64,000 nt of DNA from Streptomyces microflavus (GCF_014650075.1 NZ_BMUG01000007.1:1-64000), one strand, 5' to 3'; counted from the stretch's first letter, positions 8,729-17,439 are shown. Numbers and translations: made by a program. The notes: generated by a model from the sequence alone, not told the origin.

Positions 8729-10110
8729 CGCCCTCCACCTCCTGTGCTCGAGTTACCTGTGCTGCCTGAGCCGCTTCCCCTGAAGGGGCGGCTGCTGTGG
8801 GGGGTGCCGGATGTGGGACCGGAGCCGCCGCTGCGGGGCGAGGGTGCGGCGGAGGGGACAGATCCGCCGCCGACCCCGCCCCCGCCTCCGCCTCCGCTGG
8901 AGGTGCGGGAGCTGTGTGCGGCGACGCCGCCGCTGGCCGGGTTGGAGGGGCGGGCGCCGCCGCCTCCCCCTCCGCTGTTCTGGTCGTTGCGGCCGCTGTG
9001 GGTCTTGATGCCCTGGGAGACGAGGGCGGCGGGAGAGCTGATGAGGGCGGCGGCCTGGGCGCCGTCGGTGGCCTGCTTGCGGTTGGTGCGGGCGCCCTGG
9101 ATCTCGTCGCCGAAGCCGGGGACGAAGCGGTAGATCATGGCGGAGGCGAAGATGGCCAGCAGGATGATGGCGAGGCCGGAGACGACGGCCGAGAAGGCGT
9201 CGGGGCCGTCGCCGGCGGAGAGCGCTCCGGCGAGGCCGAGGACGATGACGATGACCGGCTTGACCATGATCACCGCGATCATGATGCCGGCCCAGCGGCG
9301 GACGTGGCCCCACATGTTCTTGTCGACGAGGCCGGCGTAGACGACGATGCCGAGCAGGGCGCCGACGTAGAGCAGGGCGGCTCGGATGACGAGCTCCAGC
9401 CACAGGACGCCGGCCGCGACGATCGAGACGAGCGAGACGACGATCAGCATGATCGGTCCGCCGCCGATGTCGGTGCCCTTCTTGAGGGCCTCGGCGAACG
9501 AGCCGAAGAAGACGTCGGTCTGGCCGCCGGTGGAGGAGGCGATGACCTCGGTGACGCCGTCGGTGGCGGAGACGATCGTGTAGAGGATCAGTGGCGTGAA
9601 GGCCGAGGCGAGGACGGTGAGCCAGAGGAAGCCGACGGCCTCGGAGATCGCGGTGGTGAGCGGGACGCCGCGGATGGCGCGCTTGGTCACGGCGAGGAGC
9701 CAGAGGACGAGGGTGAGGATGGTGGAGGCGGCGAAGATGACGGCGTACTGCTGGAGGAACTTGGGGTTGGTGAAGTCGACGTTCGCGGTGGAGTCGACGG
9801 CCTCGCTGAGCTTGCCGACGATCCAGGCCGCGGCGTCGGCGCAGCCTTGGGCCAGGGAGGTGAGGGGATCGGCGGGGTTGTCGATGTCGGTCGGAGCACG
9901 CGACCCGCTGCGGGCGTTCTCGCCGTCCTCGCAGTAGTCCCGGGCGAGTCCGACGATGAGGTCGCAGGGGTTGTCGCTCGCACTGGGTGACGGGGTCGGC
10001 GTCGGCGCGGGGGCTGCGACGGCATGTGACGCCGTGACGGCCAGCGCGGCAGGCACGAGGCCTGCGGCGCCGGCCAGTGAGGAGAGGCGGAAGCGGCGGC
10101 TATCGGGCAT
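8725..10110 (-). CDS. Polytopic membrane protein of the T4SS-like cluster (TrbL/VirB6-like)
   Basis: 461 residues from ATG 10110, chosen because GGAGG lies 8 nt upstream; the start falls inside the end of the preceding gene. A signal-peptide-like N-terminus (LSSLAGAAGLVPAALAV, cut near AVAAPAP) precedes a Cys-bearing extracytoplasmic stretch and about six to seven transmembrane helices (between about 105 and 340). The C-terminal tail of about 110 residues is almost entirely Gly/Ser/Pro and presumably disordered. The topology matches the VirB6/TrbL channel subunits of type IV secretion systems. Its 3' end overlaps the SCO6880-like gene by 4 nt. No catalytic motif was found. Confidence 0.78.
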   Translation of the reverse strand: MPDSRRFRLSSLAGAAGLVPAALAVTASHAVAAPAPTPTPSPSASDNPCDLIVGLARDYCEDGENARSGSRAPTDIDNPADPLTSLAQGCADAAAWIVGKLSEAVDSTANVDFTNPKFLQQYAVIFAASTILTLVLWLLAVTKRAIRGVPLTTAISEAVGFLWLTVLASAFTPLILYTIVSATDGVTEVIASSTGGQTDVFFGSFAEALKKGTDIGGGPIMLIVVSLVSIVAAGVLWLELVIRAALLYVGALLGIVVYAGLVDKNMWGHVRRWAGIMIAVIMVKPVIVIVLGLAGALSAGDGPDAFSAVVSGLAIILLAIFASAMIYRFVPGFGDEIQGARTNRKQATDGAQAAALISSPAALVSQGIKTHSGRNDQNSGGGGGGARPSNPASGGVAAHSSRTSSGGGGGGGVGGGSVPSAAPSPRSGGSGPTSGTPHSSRPFRGSGSGSTGNSSTGGGGR

Positions 10111-10972
10111 AGGTGAAGCCTCCGTATGCATCAACCGCTGCGGCCATCTCGTCGGCGGTGGAGGCACGGTTGTCACCGTTGACCGGTGTCGGCCCCTCCG
10201 CCTGGCTCGACGAAGAGATCTTCCAGTCGCCGGCGATCCACTTGAGCTCCTGCGAGATGGTGAACCAGGTCTCGGTGACAGGCTTGGTGGAGCCTTGCCC
10301 GGCCAGCCCGACAAGACCGGTGCACCAGACCTCCACCGTGGCGGCATCGGTCTCCATCTTGACGACCTTCGTGCCGACCGGAACGGTCCGTGAGACGAAG
10401 GTGAGCCCGGTGGGCGTGGTGCCGTCGTCGTTGAGGCCGACGTTCTTGTAGAACGCGGGCGAATAGGCGGTGTCCAGGCTGTTCTGGAGCTCCGGGGTGA
10501 CCGCTGGATCATGCGTCGCCTGAATGATGCTGCGGCGGGATTCCGCGGTGAACATCTCCGCCGACCCCAGAGCCACGGAGTAGTTCGCCGCCGCGCTCTG
10601 CGCCCCCTGCTCGTCATGGGCGAACCCGGAGGCGATTGTGCCGTTCTTGCCCTGGACCGGCTTGGTGCCGCTTGCGGCGGTGGGGGCCGAGCCGGCGGTC
10701 CCCGGGTTCTTCGTGCCGGGGGAGGCGTTGTTGTCGTCGCTGGTGCCGCCCCGGTTGGCGAAGGCGATGGCGGCGATGAGGAGGACCACGACCCCGGTGA
10801 TCGTGACGAGGGAGCGGGAGTTCCGGACGGGCCGGCGGGCGTGGGGGTGGCCCGCGTCGCCGTCCGGGAGGCGGGTACGGGTCTGTCGGGTGCCGCCGAG
10901 GGTGCTGTACGGGTCGTCCGCGCGCCCGCCCTGGTCCTTGCCGCGGTAGTCGTGCTCGTCGCCGGGACTCAT
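10100..10972 (-). CDS. Single-pass membrane protein, TcpC/VirB8-like, of the T4SS-like cluster
   Basis: About 290 residues from ATG 10972, with GAGGGAG upstream. A hydrophilic cytoplasmic N-terminus precedes one transmembrane helix (LVTITGVVVLLIAAIAFA). A Gly/Ala/Ser/Thr linker leads into an extracytoplasmic domain with the NTF2-like pattern of conjugation-complex proteins (SAAANYSVALGS; VEVWCTGLVGLAG; ETWFTISQELKWIAGDWKI). The segment WFTISQELKWIAGDWKI resembles the end of VirB8/TcpC domains; this is an inference from pattern, not a search. The neighbours encode the other membrane and ATPase parts of the same machine. Longer starts up to 11077 are possible but lack a better ribosome-binding site. 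Confidence 0.78.
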   Translation of the reverse strand: MSPGDEHDYRGKDQGGRADDPYSTLGGTRQTRTRLPDGDAGHPHARRPVRNSRSLVTITGVVVLLIAAIAFANRGGTSDDNNASPGTKNPGTAGSAPTAASGTKPVQGKNGTIASGFAHDEQGAQSAAANYSVALGSAEMFTAESRRSIIQATHDPAVTPELQNSLDTAYSPAFYKNVGLNDDGTTPTGLTFVSRTVPVGTKVVKMETDAATVEVWCTGLVGLAGQGSTKPVTETWFTISQELKWIAGDWKISSSSQAEGPTPVNGDNRASTADEMAAAVDAYGGFTYAR

Positions 10973-11152
10973 GCCGCGTTCGCTCCCTCGGTCGTGTGCG
11001 GATCCGCGCATGACGACGGTAGCTGTGCTGGTTGCCGCGTGAGCGCGGTGGAGTGACTCGACATCAGGGAGACGCAACCTCAGCCGGTGGGCACGACGAC
11101 GGATGGTGGGGAGCGGGCGGGGACGGCCCGGTGTGGGCTGGCCGACGGTGGG

Positions 11153-11461
11153 TCAGACAGCCATTCCGTACACGATGGTGAAGAGGGTGCCGAGGGAGCC
11201 GATGATGAAGACCCCGGTCAGGCCCGCCACGATCAGGCCCTTGCCCTGTTCCGCGCTGAACGTGTCGCGCAGCGCCGTCGCTCCGATGCGCTGCTTCGCC
11301 GCGCCCCAGATCGCGATGCCGAGGCAGAGCAGGATGGCGATCGCCATCACCACCTCGATCATGATGCGTGCCTCGTTGCCCAGCGTGCCGAACGGCCCCC
11401 AGTTGGGAGCGATTCCGCCGATGATGGTGGTGATGTCGCCCTTCTCCGCTGCCAGGATCAT
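11153..11461 (-). CDS. Small two-helix membrane protein (VirB2-pilin-like), first gene of the T4SS-like operon
   Basis: 102 residues from ATG 11461 (AGGGG 11 nt upstream); GTG 11470 would add MTY. Two strong hydrophobic helices, IEVVMAIAILLCLGIAIWGAA and GLIVAGLTGVFIIGSLGTLFTIVYG, are separated by a short charged loop. Size and topology fit VirB2/TrbC-type pilin subunits, although there is no long cleavable signal peptide. It is the promoter-proximal gene of the six-gene minus-strand operon, with a 180-nt gap before the next gene. The function assignment rests on size, topology and position only. Confidence 0.75.
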   Translation of the reverse strand: MILAAEKGDITTIIGGIAPNWGPFGTLGNEARIMIEVVMAIAILLCLGIAIWGAAKQRIGATALRDTFSAEQGKGLIVAGLTGVFIIGSLGTLFTIVYGMAV

Positions 11462-11470
11462 GTAAGTCAC

Positions 11471-11999
11471 CGCCCCTGTTGGGTAGTTAGCTTCGCGTGC
11501 CCGTATGGCACGGGTTGCCTTCTATCTTCGCTGATGAAACCGCGCTCGCACGACGCCTTCCCGGTCTCTTTACCCGGATCTCGCACGTTCGACCGACACG
11601 GCCGCCCTGACCTGCGGCTCGTCCCGGTATCCACACGCATATGCCTGGTCACTCTGTGTATCACGCGTTGTGACCACGAGCAACGACGGTGGCCATGGGT
11701 TCCCGGTGCGGTTGCAGCGTTCGTGGGGCACGACGTGTTCGTATGCGCCGTTCGAGGGCTGCCGGTGCGCCGGTGAGCCGGGTCGATGCGCCGTCAGGAG
11801 GACGTGCAGCAGGGGAAGGCGGCAGATCCTGCGTCCATCGTCCGGGTGAATCCCGTGTTCGCCCGGTGCGGTGGGAAGCCCCTGTGATCAGGGCTGCCTG
11901 CCCCCGCCGCTGCCGCCCGGCCGCGCAGATGGGCGGCATGTCGTCCATGCCGCGTTTGGCACAGTGCCGCTCCACGATCGAGGAACGTCGAGGAACGGG
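11471..11999. promoter_or_regulatory. Divergent intergenic region between T4SS-like operon and hydrolase operon
   Basis: No supported gene lies in these 529 bases. They must hold the promoters for both divergent operons. A short inverted repeat, GTGCC-cgtat-GGCAC, lies about 11488-11503 close to the minus-strand start. Just before the plus-strand start the sequence GAGGAACG occurs twice in tandem (about 11979-11997), and the second copy can serve as ribosome-binding site. No convincing -35/-10 pair could be assigned by eye. Confidence 0.5.
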
Positions 12000-12416
12000 G
12001 TGAGCGGCGTGGGCGGAGTGACCGTGCCGGGGCAGCCGGGCGGTGACCGGCCGTGGTGGTGGGGTGAGCCGCGCGGCGAGGCGGGTGCCGGTGGTGGTGA
12101 CCTGAAACACAGCGACGGGCCGTGGTTGCGGGCTGCCGGGGGAGCGGAGGGCCTGGTCGCGCACCTCGGTCCGGTGAAGGCGGACTTGGGGCGGGCCCAC
12201 CAGGGACTGACGGCCGGGGCCGGAGAGTTGTCGGCGCTCGCCGAGCTGGGCGCCGTACGGGCCTCGTGGGAGCGGCGGATCGAGGACGCCCGCGACGAGT
12301 GCCGGAGCCTCACCGGGAAGCTGCGGGCGGTGGCCTCTACCCAGTCCGAGGTGAACGAAGCCGTCAAGGGCTCCTTCGGCCGGGTGCGGGTGGCGGGGAC
12401 GGGGGAGGGGCGGTGA
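12000..12416 (+). CDS. Small helical protein, WXG100/Esx-like, partner of DUF1023 hydrolase
   Basis: 138 residues from GTG 12000 (GAGGAACGG upstream; GTG 12018 possible). A Gly/Pro/Trp-rich N-terminus is followed by about 85 residues of amphipathic helix. Charged heptads are separated by the motif LAELGAVRASWERRIEDARDEC, a pattern I associate with Streptomyces proteins encoded directly before DUF1023 hydrolases and resembling WXG100 proteins. No signal peptide or membrane helix was seen. The stop overlaps the hydrolase start (GTGA), implying coupled translation and probably a complex. Export by a type VII-like route is only an inference. Confidence 0.7.
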   Translation: MSGVGGVTVPGQPGGDRPWWWGEPRGEAGAGGGDLKHSDGPWLRAAGGAEGLVAHLGPVKADLGRAHQGLTAGAGELSALAELGAVRASWERRIEDARDECRSLTGKLRAVASTQSEVNEAVKGSFGRVRVAGTGEGR

Positions 12417-14275
12417 GCGGGCCTGGTGGGCTGGGTGGGATGGGTGGTCCGGGCGGGGCGAGCGGCATCGGCGGGCTGGGGGCGACCCTGACCTGGGCGA
12501 AGTTACGTGAGGTGAAGTGCGCCGAGCTGGAGGAGGCGGCCGACGGGTGGGGCAGGGCCAGCAACCGCGCCGACGCCGCCCGGGACCGCATCGACACCCA
12601 GCTCGTCAACGACCTGCGCCGGACGCAGAAGGGCGAGGCGGCACGGGCGGCGGTGAGGAGGTTGCGCCGGCTGTCGATGAACTTCCAGTACATCTATACG
12701 GAGTGCGGGCTGTTGCGGACGGCACTGAACAGCCTGGCCCATGAGATGAAAGCCCAGCAGCGCGTTCTCCGAGGAGCGCTCGACGATGCGGCGGCCCTGA
12801 AGTTCACGGTGCACGCGGACGGTTCGGTCTCGTACCCGGATGCGGGCGAAGGGCTGGTCGACGGGAAGCCGTTGGCGGGCGGTCGGGCGTCCGGGGTCCC
12901 CAATCCGGGCCTGGCCGTCCCCTCCGGGCTCGTCGCGCCCAACCCGAACGCCGCGAAGGCCCAGGACATCGCGGACCGGGTCGCCAGGGCGGTGCGGGCG
13001 GCGGGCGACGCGGACTGGCGGTACGCGAGGATCCTGCGGGGCCTGAAGGCGGAGGAGGGCCTGGGCGTACCGGTCGCGACATGGACGGATGCCGCGGGCG
13101 ATGCGGCAGCGGTGCGGCAGGCGGCGGGCGGGTACCTCAGGCAGGGGATCCCGCATGACGCGTCTCCGGCCGAGCGCAAGGCGTGGTGGGCGGGGCTGAC
13201 GGACGAACAGCGCGAGGAGTACCTCGCGGTGTACCCGGACCAGATCGGCAACCTGGACGGGATCCCGGCCCTGGTCCGGGATGCGGCGAACCGGGACAAC
13301 CTCCAGCTGCTGATGGGGAAGCTGGCGGGGCGGGACGACGAGGACGCGGTGACGAAGCTGGCGGCGCTGCGGGAGATCGACCGGCAACTGAGGGCGGTGC
13401 AGAAGCCGGGGGATCCGCCGATATACCTGCTCGGTATCGGGGATCAGGGGAACGGGCGGGCCATTGTTTCGTATGGGAACCCGGATACGTCGAAGAATGT
13501 GGCGGCTTATGTGCCGGGGCTGAATACGTCGCTGGATGAGGAGTTCGCCAGAGGTGATCTCGGACGGGCGCGCGATCTGGCTATCGCTTCGAACCGGCAT
13601 GGGGAATCTGCAGCTGCTATTACCTGGCTCGGATATGACGCGCCGCAATCGCCGGACGGGTGGGGAACTCTCGCTGTCGCCGGCGGCGGCAGGGCTGAGG
13701 ATGGCGGGCGGTCGTTCAGCGGGTTCATGGGCGGCCTCGCGGTCACAAATGAGCATGCGGACCCGCATATGACAGCCATCGGCCACTCCTATGGCTCGCG
13801 GACCGTAGGAGCGGCGACGCAACAGGAGGGCGGAATTCCCGGTGTCGACGACATCGTGTTCGTCGGAAGCCCGGGGGTGGGGGTCGACAGTGCCGACGAA
13901 TTGGGGGTGGGCCGAGGTCATGTGTTCGTTGGAGCGGCGGCCAACGATGTCGTGACCAAGCTGCCGTCGAAGGGCCAGGCGGCTGTGGGTGCGGCCGAGA
14001 TGCTGTTCGGAGGGCCAGCGGCCGCCTATGTCGTCGGCGATCTGGCCGATCGAGGAGACGACGACGTCTGGTTCGGTAAGGACCCGGCAAGCGAGTCGTT
14101 CGGGGCGAGGAGGTTCGAGGTGGGGGACGGTCCGCCTCTGGTCGGACCGGCCGGGTTGTCTGTGGATGCACACTCGCAGTATTTCGATCCCGTGGCCGAT
14201 AAGACTTCTGTGGACAACATGGCGCTAATCGCCGCAGGGCGTTCTCATATGGTCAGAGTGGAGGAGCTGCGTTGA
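12413..14275 (+). CDS. DUF1023 alpha/beta-hydrolase with helical N-terminal domain (copy 1; contains a TTA codon)
   Basis: 620 residues from GTG 12413. A Gly-rich start is followed by a helical region (about 25-130) with WXG-like character. The DUF1023 module has the conserved approach region KAWWAGLTDEQREEYLAVYP and IGNLDGIPALVRDAAN, then the fold core: nucleophile elbow AIGHSYGSRTVG (Ser459), the acid candidate in VGSPGVGVD, and a C-terminal His candidate in DAHSQYF. It is a probable lipid esterase/amidase or peptidase of unknown substrate. A rare TTA leucine codon (12503-12505, codon 31) would make translation depend on the bldA tRNA. The 3' half has noticeably more A/T-ending codons than its neighbours. 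The stop overlaps the lipoprotein start by 4 nt (TTGA). It is paralogous to the product of 14989-17439. Confidence 0.85.
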   Translation: MSGPGGLGGMGGPGGASGIGGLGATLTWAKLREVKCAELEEAADGWGRASNRADAARDRIDTQLVNDLRRTQKGEAARAAVRRLRRLSMNFQYIYTECGLLRTALNSLAHEMKAQQRVLRGALDDAAALKFTVHADGSVSYPDAGEGLVDGKPLAGGRASGVPNPGLAVPSGLVAPNPNAAKAQDIADRVARAVRAAGDADWRYARILRGLKAEEGLGVPVATWTDAAGDAAAVRQAAGGYLRQGIPHDASPAERKAWWAGLTDEQREEYLAVYPDQIGNLDGIPALVRDAANRDNLQLLMGKLAGRDDEDAVTKLAALREIDRQLRAVQKPGDPPIYLLGIGDQGNGRAIVSYGNPDTSKNVAAYVPGLNTSLDEEFARGDLGRARDLAIASNRHGESAAAITWLGYDAPQSPDGWGTLAVAGGGRAEDGGRSFSGFMGGLAVTNEHADPHMTAIGHSYGSRTVGAATQQEGGIPGVDDIVFVGSPGVGVDSADELGVGRGHVFVGAAANDVVTKLPSKGQAAVGAAEMLFGGPAAAYVVGDLADRGDDDVWFGKDPASESFGARRFEVGDGPPLVGPAGLSVDAHSQYFDPVADKTSVDNMALIAAGRSHMVRVEELR

Positions 14276-14838
14276 GGGTCCAAGCTCGATCAACTCTTTT
14301 GGCCCTTCTCTTGGGGGCGCTACTTGTGGGGTGCACTGGGATGAGAGGCGAGAGTATGAACATGCAGGGTGCTGCGGAACGAGCGGATCAGATTCTCGAC
14401 GGAGTTCTCGCGGAGGTTCAACCGGATGTGCGCTGGGTGCACGGTCCGACGACGACAGGCAACTGCACGGTGACCCGCAGGAGGACGGTGATGACCGTCA
14501 TCTCCGCTCAGCGGAGGGGAAGCCTTCTGGGAGTGGTAGACCGGTACTGGCGAAATAGTGGCTATCGCATGAGGACCGTCAACAATCACGTAGATGCTCC
14601 TGCGATGTACGCCGAAACCAAGGATGGGTTCGCGGTGAGTCTGATCGTCGCTGACAAGGGGCAGGTGCACTTCGACGTAAACAGCCCCTGCGTCAGCTAT
14701 TCAGAGGTGGCCGACTCCCCCCGCCAGGCCACCGCACCCCTCGACCCGGAGGCGGAGGTCATCCCCCGCCCCAACATCCACTCCGACTTCTGGTCCGCAC
14801 AGACGCCGGAGGTTGGTGTGACGGTGGGGGGTGATTAG
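14272..14838 (+). CDS. Lipoprotein paired with hydrolase copy 1
   Basis: 188 residues from TTG 14272, translationally coupled to the hydrolase (GGAGGAG upstream). The signal peptide TLLALLLGALLVGC ends in a lipobox with the acylated Cys at about residue 21. The mature protein begins with the MNMQGAAERADQILDGVL helix and contains the conserved blocks VRWVHGPTTTGNCTVTRRR and TVMTVISAQRR plus one further Cys (NSPC), which may form a disulfide with the Cys in GNCTV. It is homologous along its length to the product of 17436-18059. The family is not one I can name. A membrane-anchored partner or immunity-like role for the hydrolase is an inference from the strict pairing. Codon use (CTT, CTA, TTG, AGA) is untypically A/T rich. 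Confidence 0.8.
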   Translation: MRVQARSTLLALLLGALLVGCTGMRGESMNMQGAAERADQILDGVLAEVQPDVRWVHGPTTTGNCTVTRRRTVMTVISAQRRGSLLGVVDRYWRNSGYRMRTVNNHVDAPAMYAETKDGFAVSLIVADKGQVHFDVNSPCVSYSEVADSPRQATAPLDPEAEVIPRPNIHSDFWSAQTPEVGVTVGGD

Positions 14839-14988
14839 GGCAAGGTGGGCCAACTCGCCTTCTGCTCAAGGGCTTTGAGCCCTGCATTGGGTCCTGGGGC
14901 CCATGTCGCGTCCCCTGCTCGTGTGGTCGCATACGCGGAGTGACTGACCTGTCGCTGTGCCGCCCGCTCACGAGGTAGGGGACTGCCC

Positions 14989-17439
14989 TTGTCCGGCATA
15001 CGAGGAAGTGCGGTTTCCGCTGGCGCCGATGTAAGCGCTGCCACTGCGAGTTCGGGCGGGCGGTCGATGCCTCGGCCGCTGCAGGCGGTCCTGATCCTCG
15101 TTCAGCTGCTGTTCGTGGCCACCTTGGTGGGCGCGATCGGCGCGCTCTCCACGGCATCCTCGGTGGATGCCGTGGATGGGCATCTGCTCGGGTTACTGCT
15201 CTATGCGTCCTTACCGGGCGTCAGCGCCTTCGTGCTCTCCCTGTACGTGCGTACCGGCGGCATCGGCGTCTGGCGCGGCCTCTTCGTCGTACAGGTGTGG
15301 TTCATCCTCGGTGCGCTCGCGGAGCTGAGCGGCGGGACTGGGGCGCAAGGGGTCGCGCGGCTGGTGGTACCGGTGGCCGTCGCCGTGTTGTTGGCGCGGC
15401 CGGAGAGTCGGCGGTGGTTCCGGCTCGGGCCTGAGGAGCGGGGCGGGCAGCGGCCGTTCAGCCTCGCCCGGATGGTGAAGCTGCGCCGCGACGGTGGGCA
15501 GAGCGCGCTGGAGTACCTCGGGCTCGTACTGGTGGTCGTCGCCCTCGTCGGCGCGATGATGGCCACCGGGATCGGGCGGCAACTCACCATGGAGATGCGG
15601 GCCGCCATCTGCTCTCTGACCGGCAGTTCGTGCTCCGCCCCTGGCAACGACGTCGTCGCCGGCCCCGGGGCAAGTGAGGGGGCCGGTGCCGACGGCTCCG
15701 GTGGCGATGCCGGAGGAGCCTCCGGCACGTCCGGGGGTGGAGCCTCTGGTGGGGCCGACCCCTCCACCACCTCGGGTACCTCCACCACCTCCGGTGGACC
15801 CACCGGTGGCGGCTCCGGCACGCCCGGGGCGTCCACCGCGTCCGGCGGAAGTGACTCTTCCAGTCGAGTCGACGCGGGTAGATCCAGCGGTTCCAGCGGT
15901 CCCAGCGGACCCGACGGTTCCAGCGGTCCCAGCGGATCGGACGGCTCCAGCGGCTCCAGCGGTTCCAGCGCTTCCAGCGGGCCCAACGGCCTCACCCGGC
16001 CCAGCACCCCCGCCACCCCCCACCGCCCCGGCTTCCTCGACGGCTTCCTGGGGGACGGGCTCGGCGGGGATTTCCAGGGCGTCGCCGACGTCGTCCTCCG
16101 GCCCGTCGAGAGCGGGCGGCGCATCGCGGATCAGTGGGAGCGGGATTCCCAGGGGGCGCGTAACCAGTGGGCGCGCGGGGACTACGTGGGGGCCGCCTGG
16201 GAGTGGAACAAGGCCGTCGGTGGCGGGGGGACCGGGCTCGGGCTTCCCGGGTCCGGGGGGCGGGTCGACCAGCGGGTGCGGGAGGACGAGCGGCGGTATC
16301 TCGACGCGCGGATCCCGCAGAACGCCACCCCGCAGCAGCGCAAGGCCTGGTGGGACGGGCTCACGCCCGAGCAGCGCGAGCGGTACATCGAGCTCACCCC
16401 GGAACGGATCGGGAACCTCGACGGCATCCCCGTCGCCGCCCGCGACGCCGCCAACCGGAAGAACCTCCCGGCGCTCATCGAGAAGCTGGAGGGCGTCGAC
16501 ACCGACAAGGCCCGCAAGCAGCTCGCCGGGCTCCGGGAGATCGACCGGCAGCTCAAGGAGAACGGGCAACCGCCCATGTATCTCATCGGGATCGGTGACG
16601 AGGGGAACGGGCGCGCCATCGTCTCGTTCGGTAACCCGGACGCCTCCCAGCATGTGTCGGCGTACGTCCCGGGGCTCAACACCTCCCTCGACGAGGAGTT
16701 CGCCAAGAACGACCTCGGGCGGGCCCGGGACACCGCCATCGGGGCGCAGGGGTACGACGAGTCCACCGCCTCCATCGTCTGGCTCGGCTACGACGCCCCC
16801 CAGCTGCCGGACAGCGACGGGGTGGCCGGGTATTTCGCCGTCATGGGGACGTCGCGGGCGGAGAAGGGCGGCCTCGCCTACCGCGACTTCATGGGCGGGA
16901 TCGCCGCTACCAACGGGAACAAGGATCCCCATCTGACCGCCATCGGGCACTCCTACGGCTCCCGGACCGTCGGTGCCGCGGCCGCCGTGCCGGGCGGGAT
17001 ACCCGGCGTCGACGACATCATCCTCGTCGGCAGCCCGGGAGTCGGCGTCGACCACGCCGTGGACCTCGGCGTCGGCAGCGAGCATGTCTTCGTCGGGGCC
17101 GCTGCCAACGACCCGGTGACCAAGCTGCCGTCGAAGACCCAGGTCGTGGTGGGCGGGGTCGGGCTGGTCGTGGGCGGGCCCGGTGGGGCCTATCTCGCGG
17201 GAGACCTCGCCGATCCGGGAGATGACGACCTCTGGTTCGGGAAGGATCCGGCGAGCAAGGCGTTCGGGGCGCGGCGCTTCCCCGTGGCGGACGGGCCTCC
17301 CCTGGTCGGCGGGGGCGGCATCAGTCTCGACTCGCACTCGAACTACTTCAGCCCGGAGCGCGACGCCGTCTCCGCGGACAGCATCGCCCTGATCGTGTCG
17401 GGGCACTCGGACCGGCTCAAGATGGAGGAACCGAAGTGA
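14989..17439 (+). CDS. Membrane/prepilin-like DUF1023 alpha/beta-hydrolase (copy 2; contains two TTA codons)
   Basis: 816 residues from TTG 14989 (AGGGGAC upstream; ATG 15067 is a shorter alternative). Segments in order: three to four transmembrane helices (about 29-136); a basic stretch LRRDGG followed by QSALEYLGLVLVVVALVGAM, which reproduces a Flp/Tad prepilin site (cut after Gly170, Glu at +5); a Gly/Ser/Thr/Pro linker of about 120 residues; and the DUF1023 hydrolase, with KAWWDGLTPEQRERYIELTP, nucleophile elbow GHSYGS (Ser655), VGSPGVGVD and DSHSNYF. The hydrolase half is closely similar to copy 1. TTA codons lie at 15193-15195 and 15211-15213. GTGA overlap with the next lipoprotein gene. 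The catalytic domain is probably displayed outside the membrane on the pilin-like anchor; the substrate is unknown. Confidence 0.85.
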   Translation: MSGIRGSAVSAGADVSAATASSGGRSMPRPLQAVLILVQLLFVATLVGAIGALSTASSVDAVDGHLLGLLLYASLPGVSAFVLSLYVRTGGIGVWRGLFVVQVWFILGALAELSGGTGAQGVARLVVPVAVAVLLARPESRRWFRLGPEERGGQRPFSLARMVKLRRDGGQSALEYLGLVLVVVALVGAMMATGIGRQLTMEMRAAICSLTGSSCSAPGNDVVAGPGASEGAGADGSGGDAGGASGTSGGGASGGADPSTTSGTSTTSGGPTGGGSGTPGASTASGGSDSSSRVDAGRSSGSSGPSGPDGSSGPSGSDGSSGSSGSSASSGPNGLTRPSTPATPHRPGFLDGFLGDGLGGDFQGVADVVLRPVESGRRIADQWERDSQGARNQWARGDYVGAAWEWNKAVGGGGTGLGLPGSGGRVDQRVREDERRYLDARIPQNATPQQRKAWWDGLTPEQRERYIELTPERIGNLDGIPVAARDAANRKNLPALIEKLEGVDTDKARKQLAGLREIDRQLKENGQPPMYLIGIGDEGNGRAIVSFGNPDASQHVSAYVPGLNTSLDEEFAKNDLGRARDTAIGAQGYDESTASIVWLGYDAPQLPDSDGVAGYFAVMGTSRAEKGGLAYRDFMGGIAATNGNKDPHLTAIGHSYGSRTVGAAAAVPGGIPGVDDIILVGSPGVGVDHAVDLGVGSEHVFVGAAANDPVTKLPSKTQVVVGGVGLVVGGPGGAYLAGDLADPGDDDLWFGKDPASKAFGARRFPVADGPPLVGGGGISLDSHSNYFSPERDAVSADSIALIVSGHSDRLKMEEPK
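15888..15984 (+). repeat. Ser/Gly/Pro-coding tandem repeat in hydrolase linker
   Basis: Nine-base units of the form TCCAGCGGT/TCCAGCGGC/CCCAGCGGA repeat in frame and encode SSG, PSG and DG steps of the flexible linker joining the prepilin-like segment to the hydrolase domain. Copy number is likely to vary between strains. Confidence 0.75.

Noticed and set aside
8725..10617. A 630-residue protein starting far upstream of the TrbL-like gene
   Set aside because: The first 160 residues are Arg/Pro-rich translation of the neighbouring gene in the wrong frame; the start at 10110 has GGAGG.
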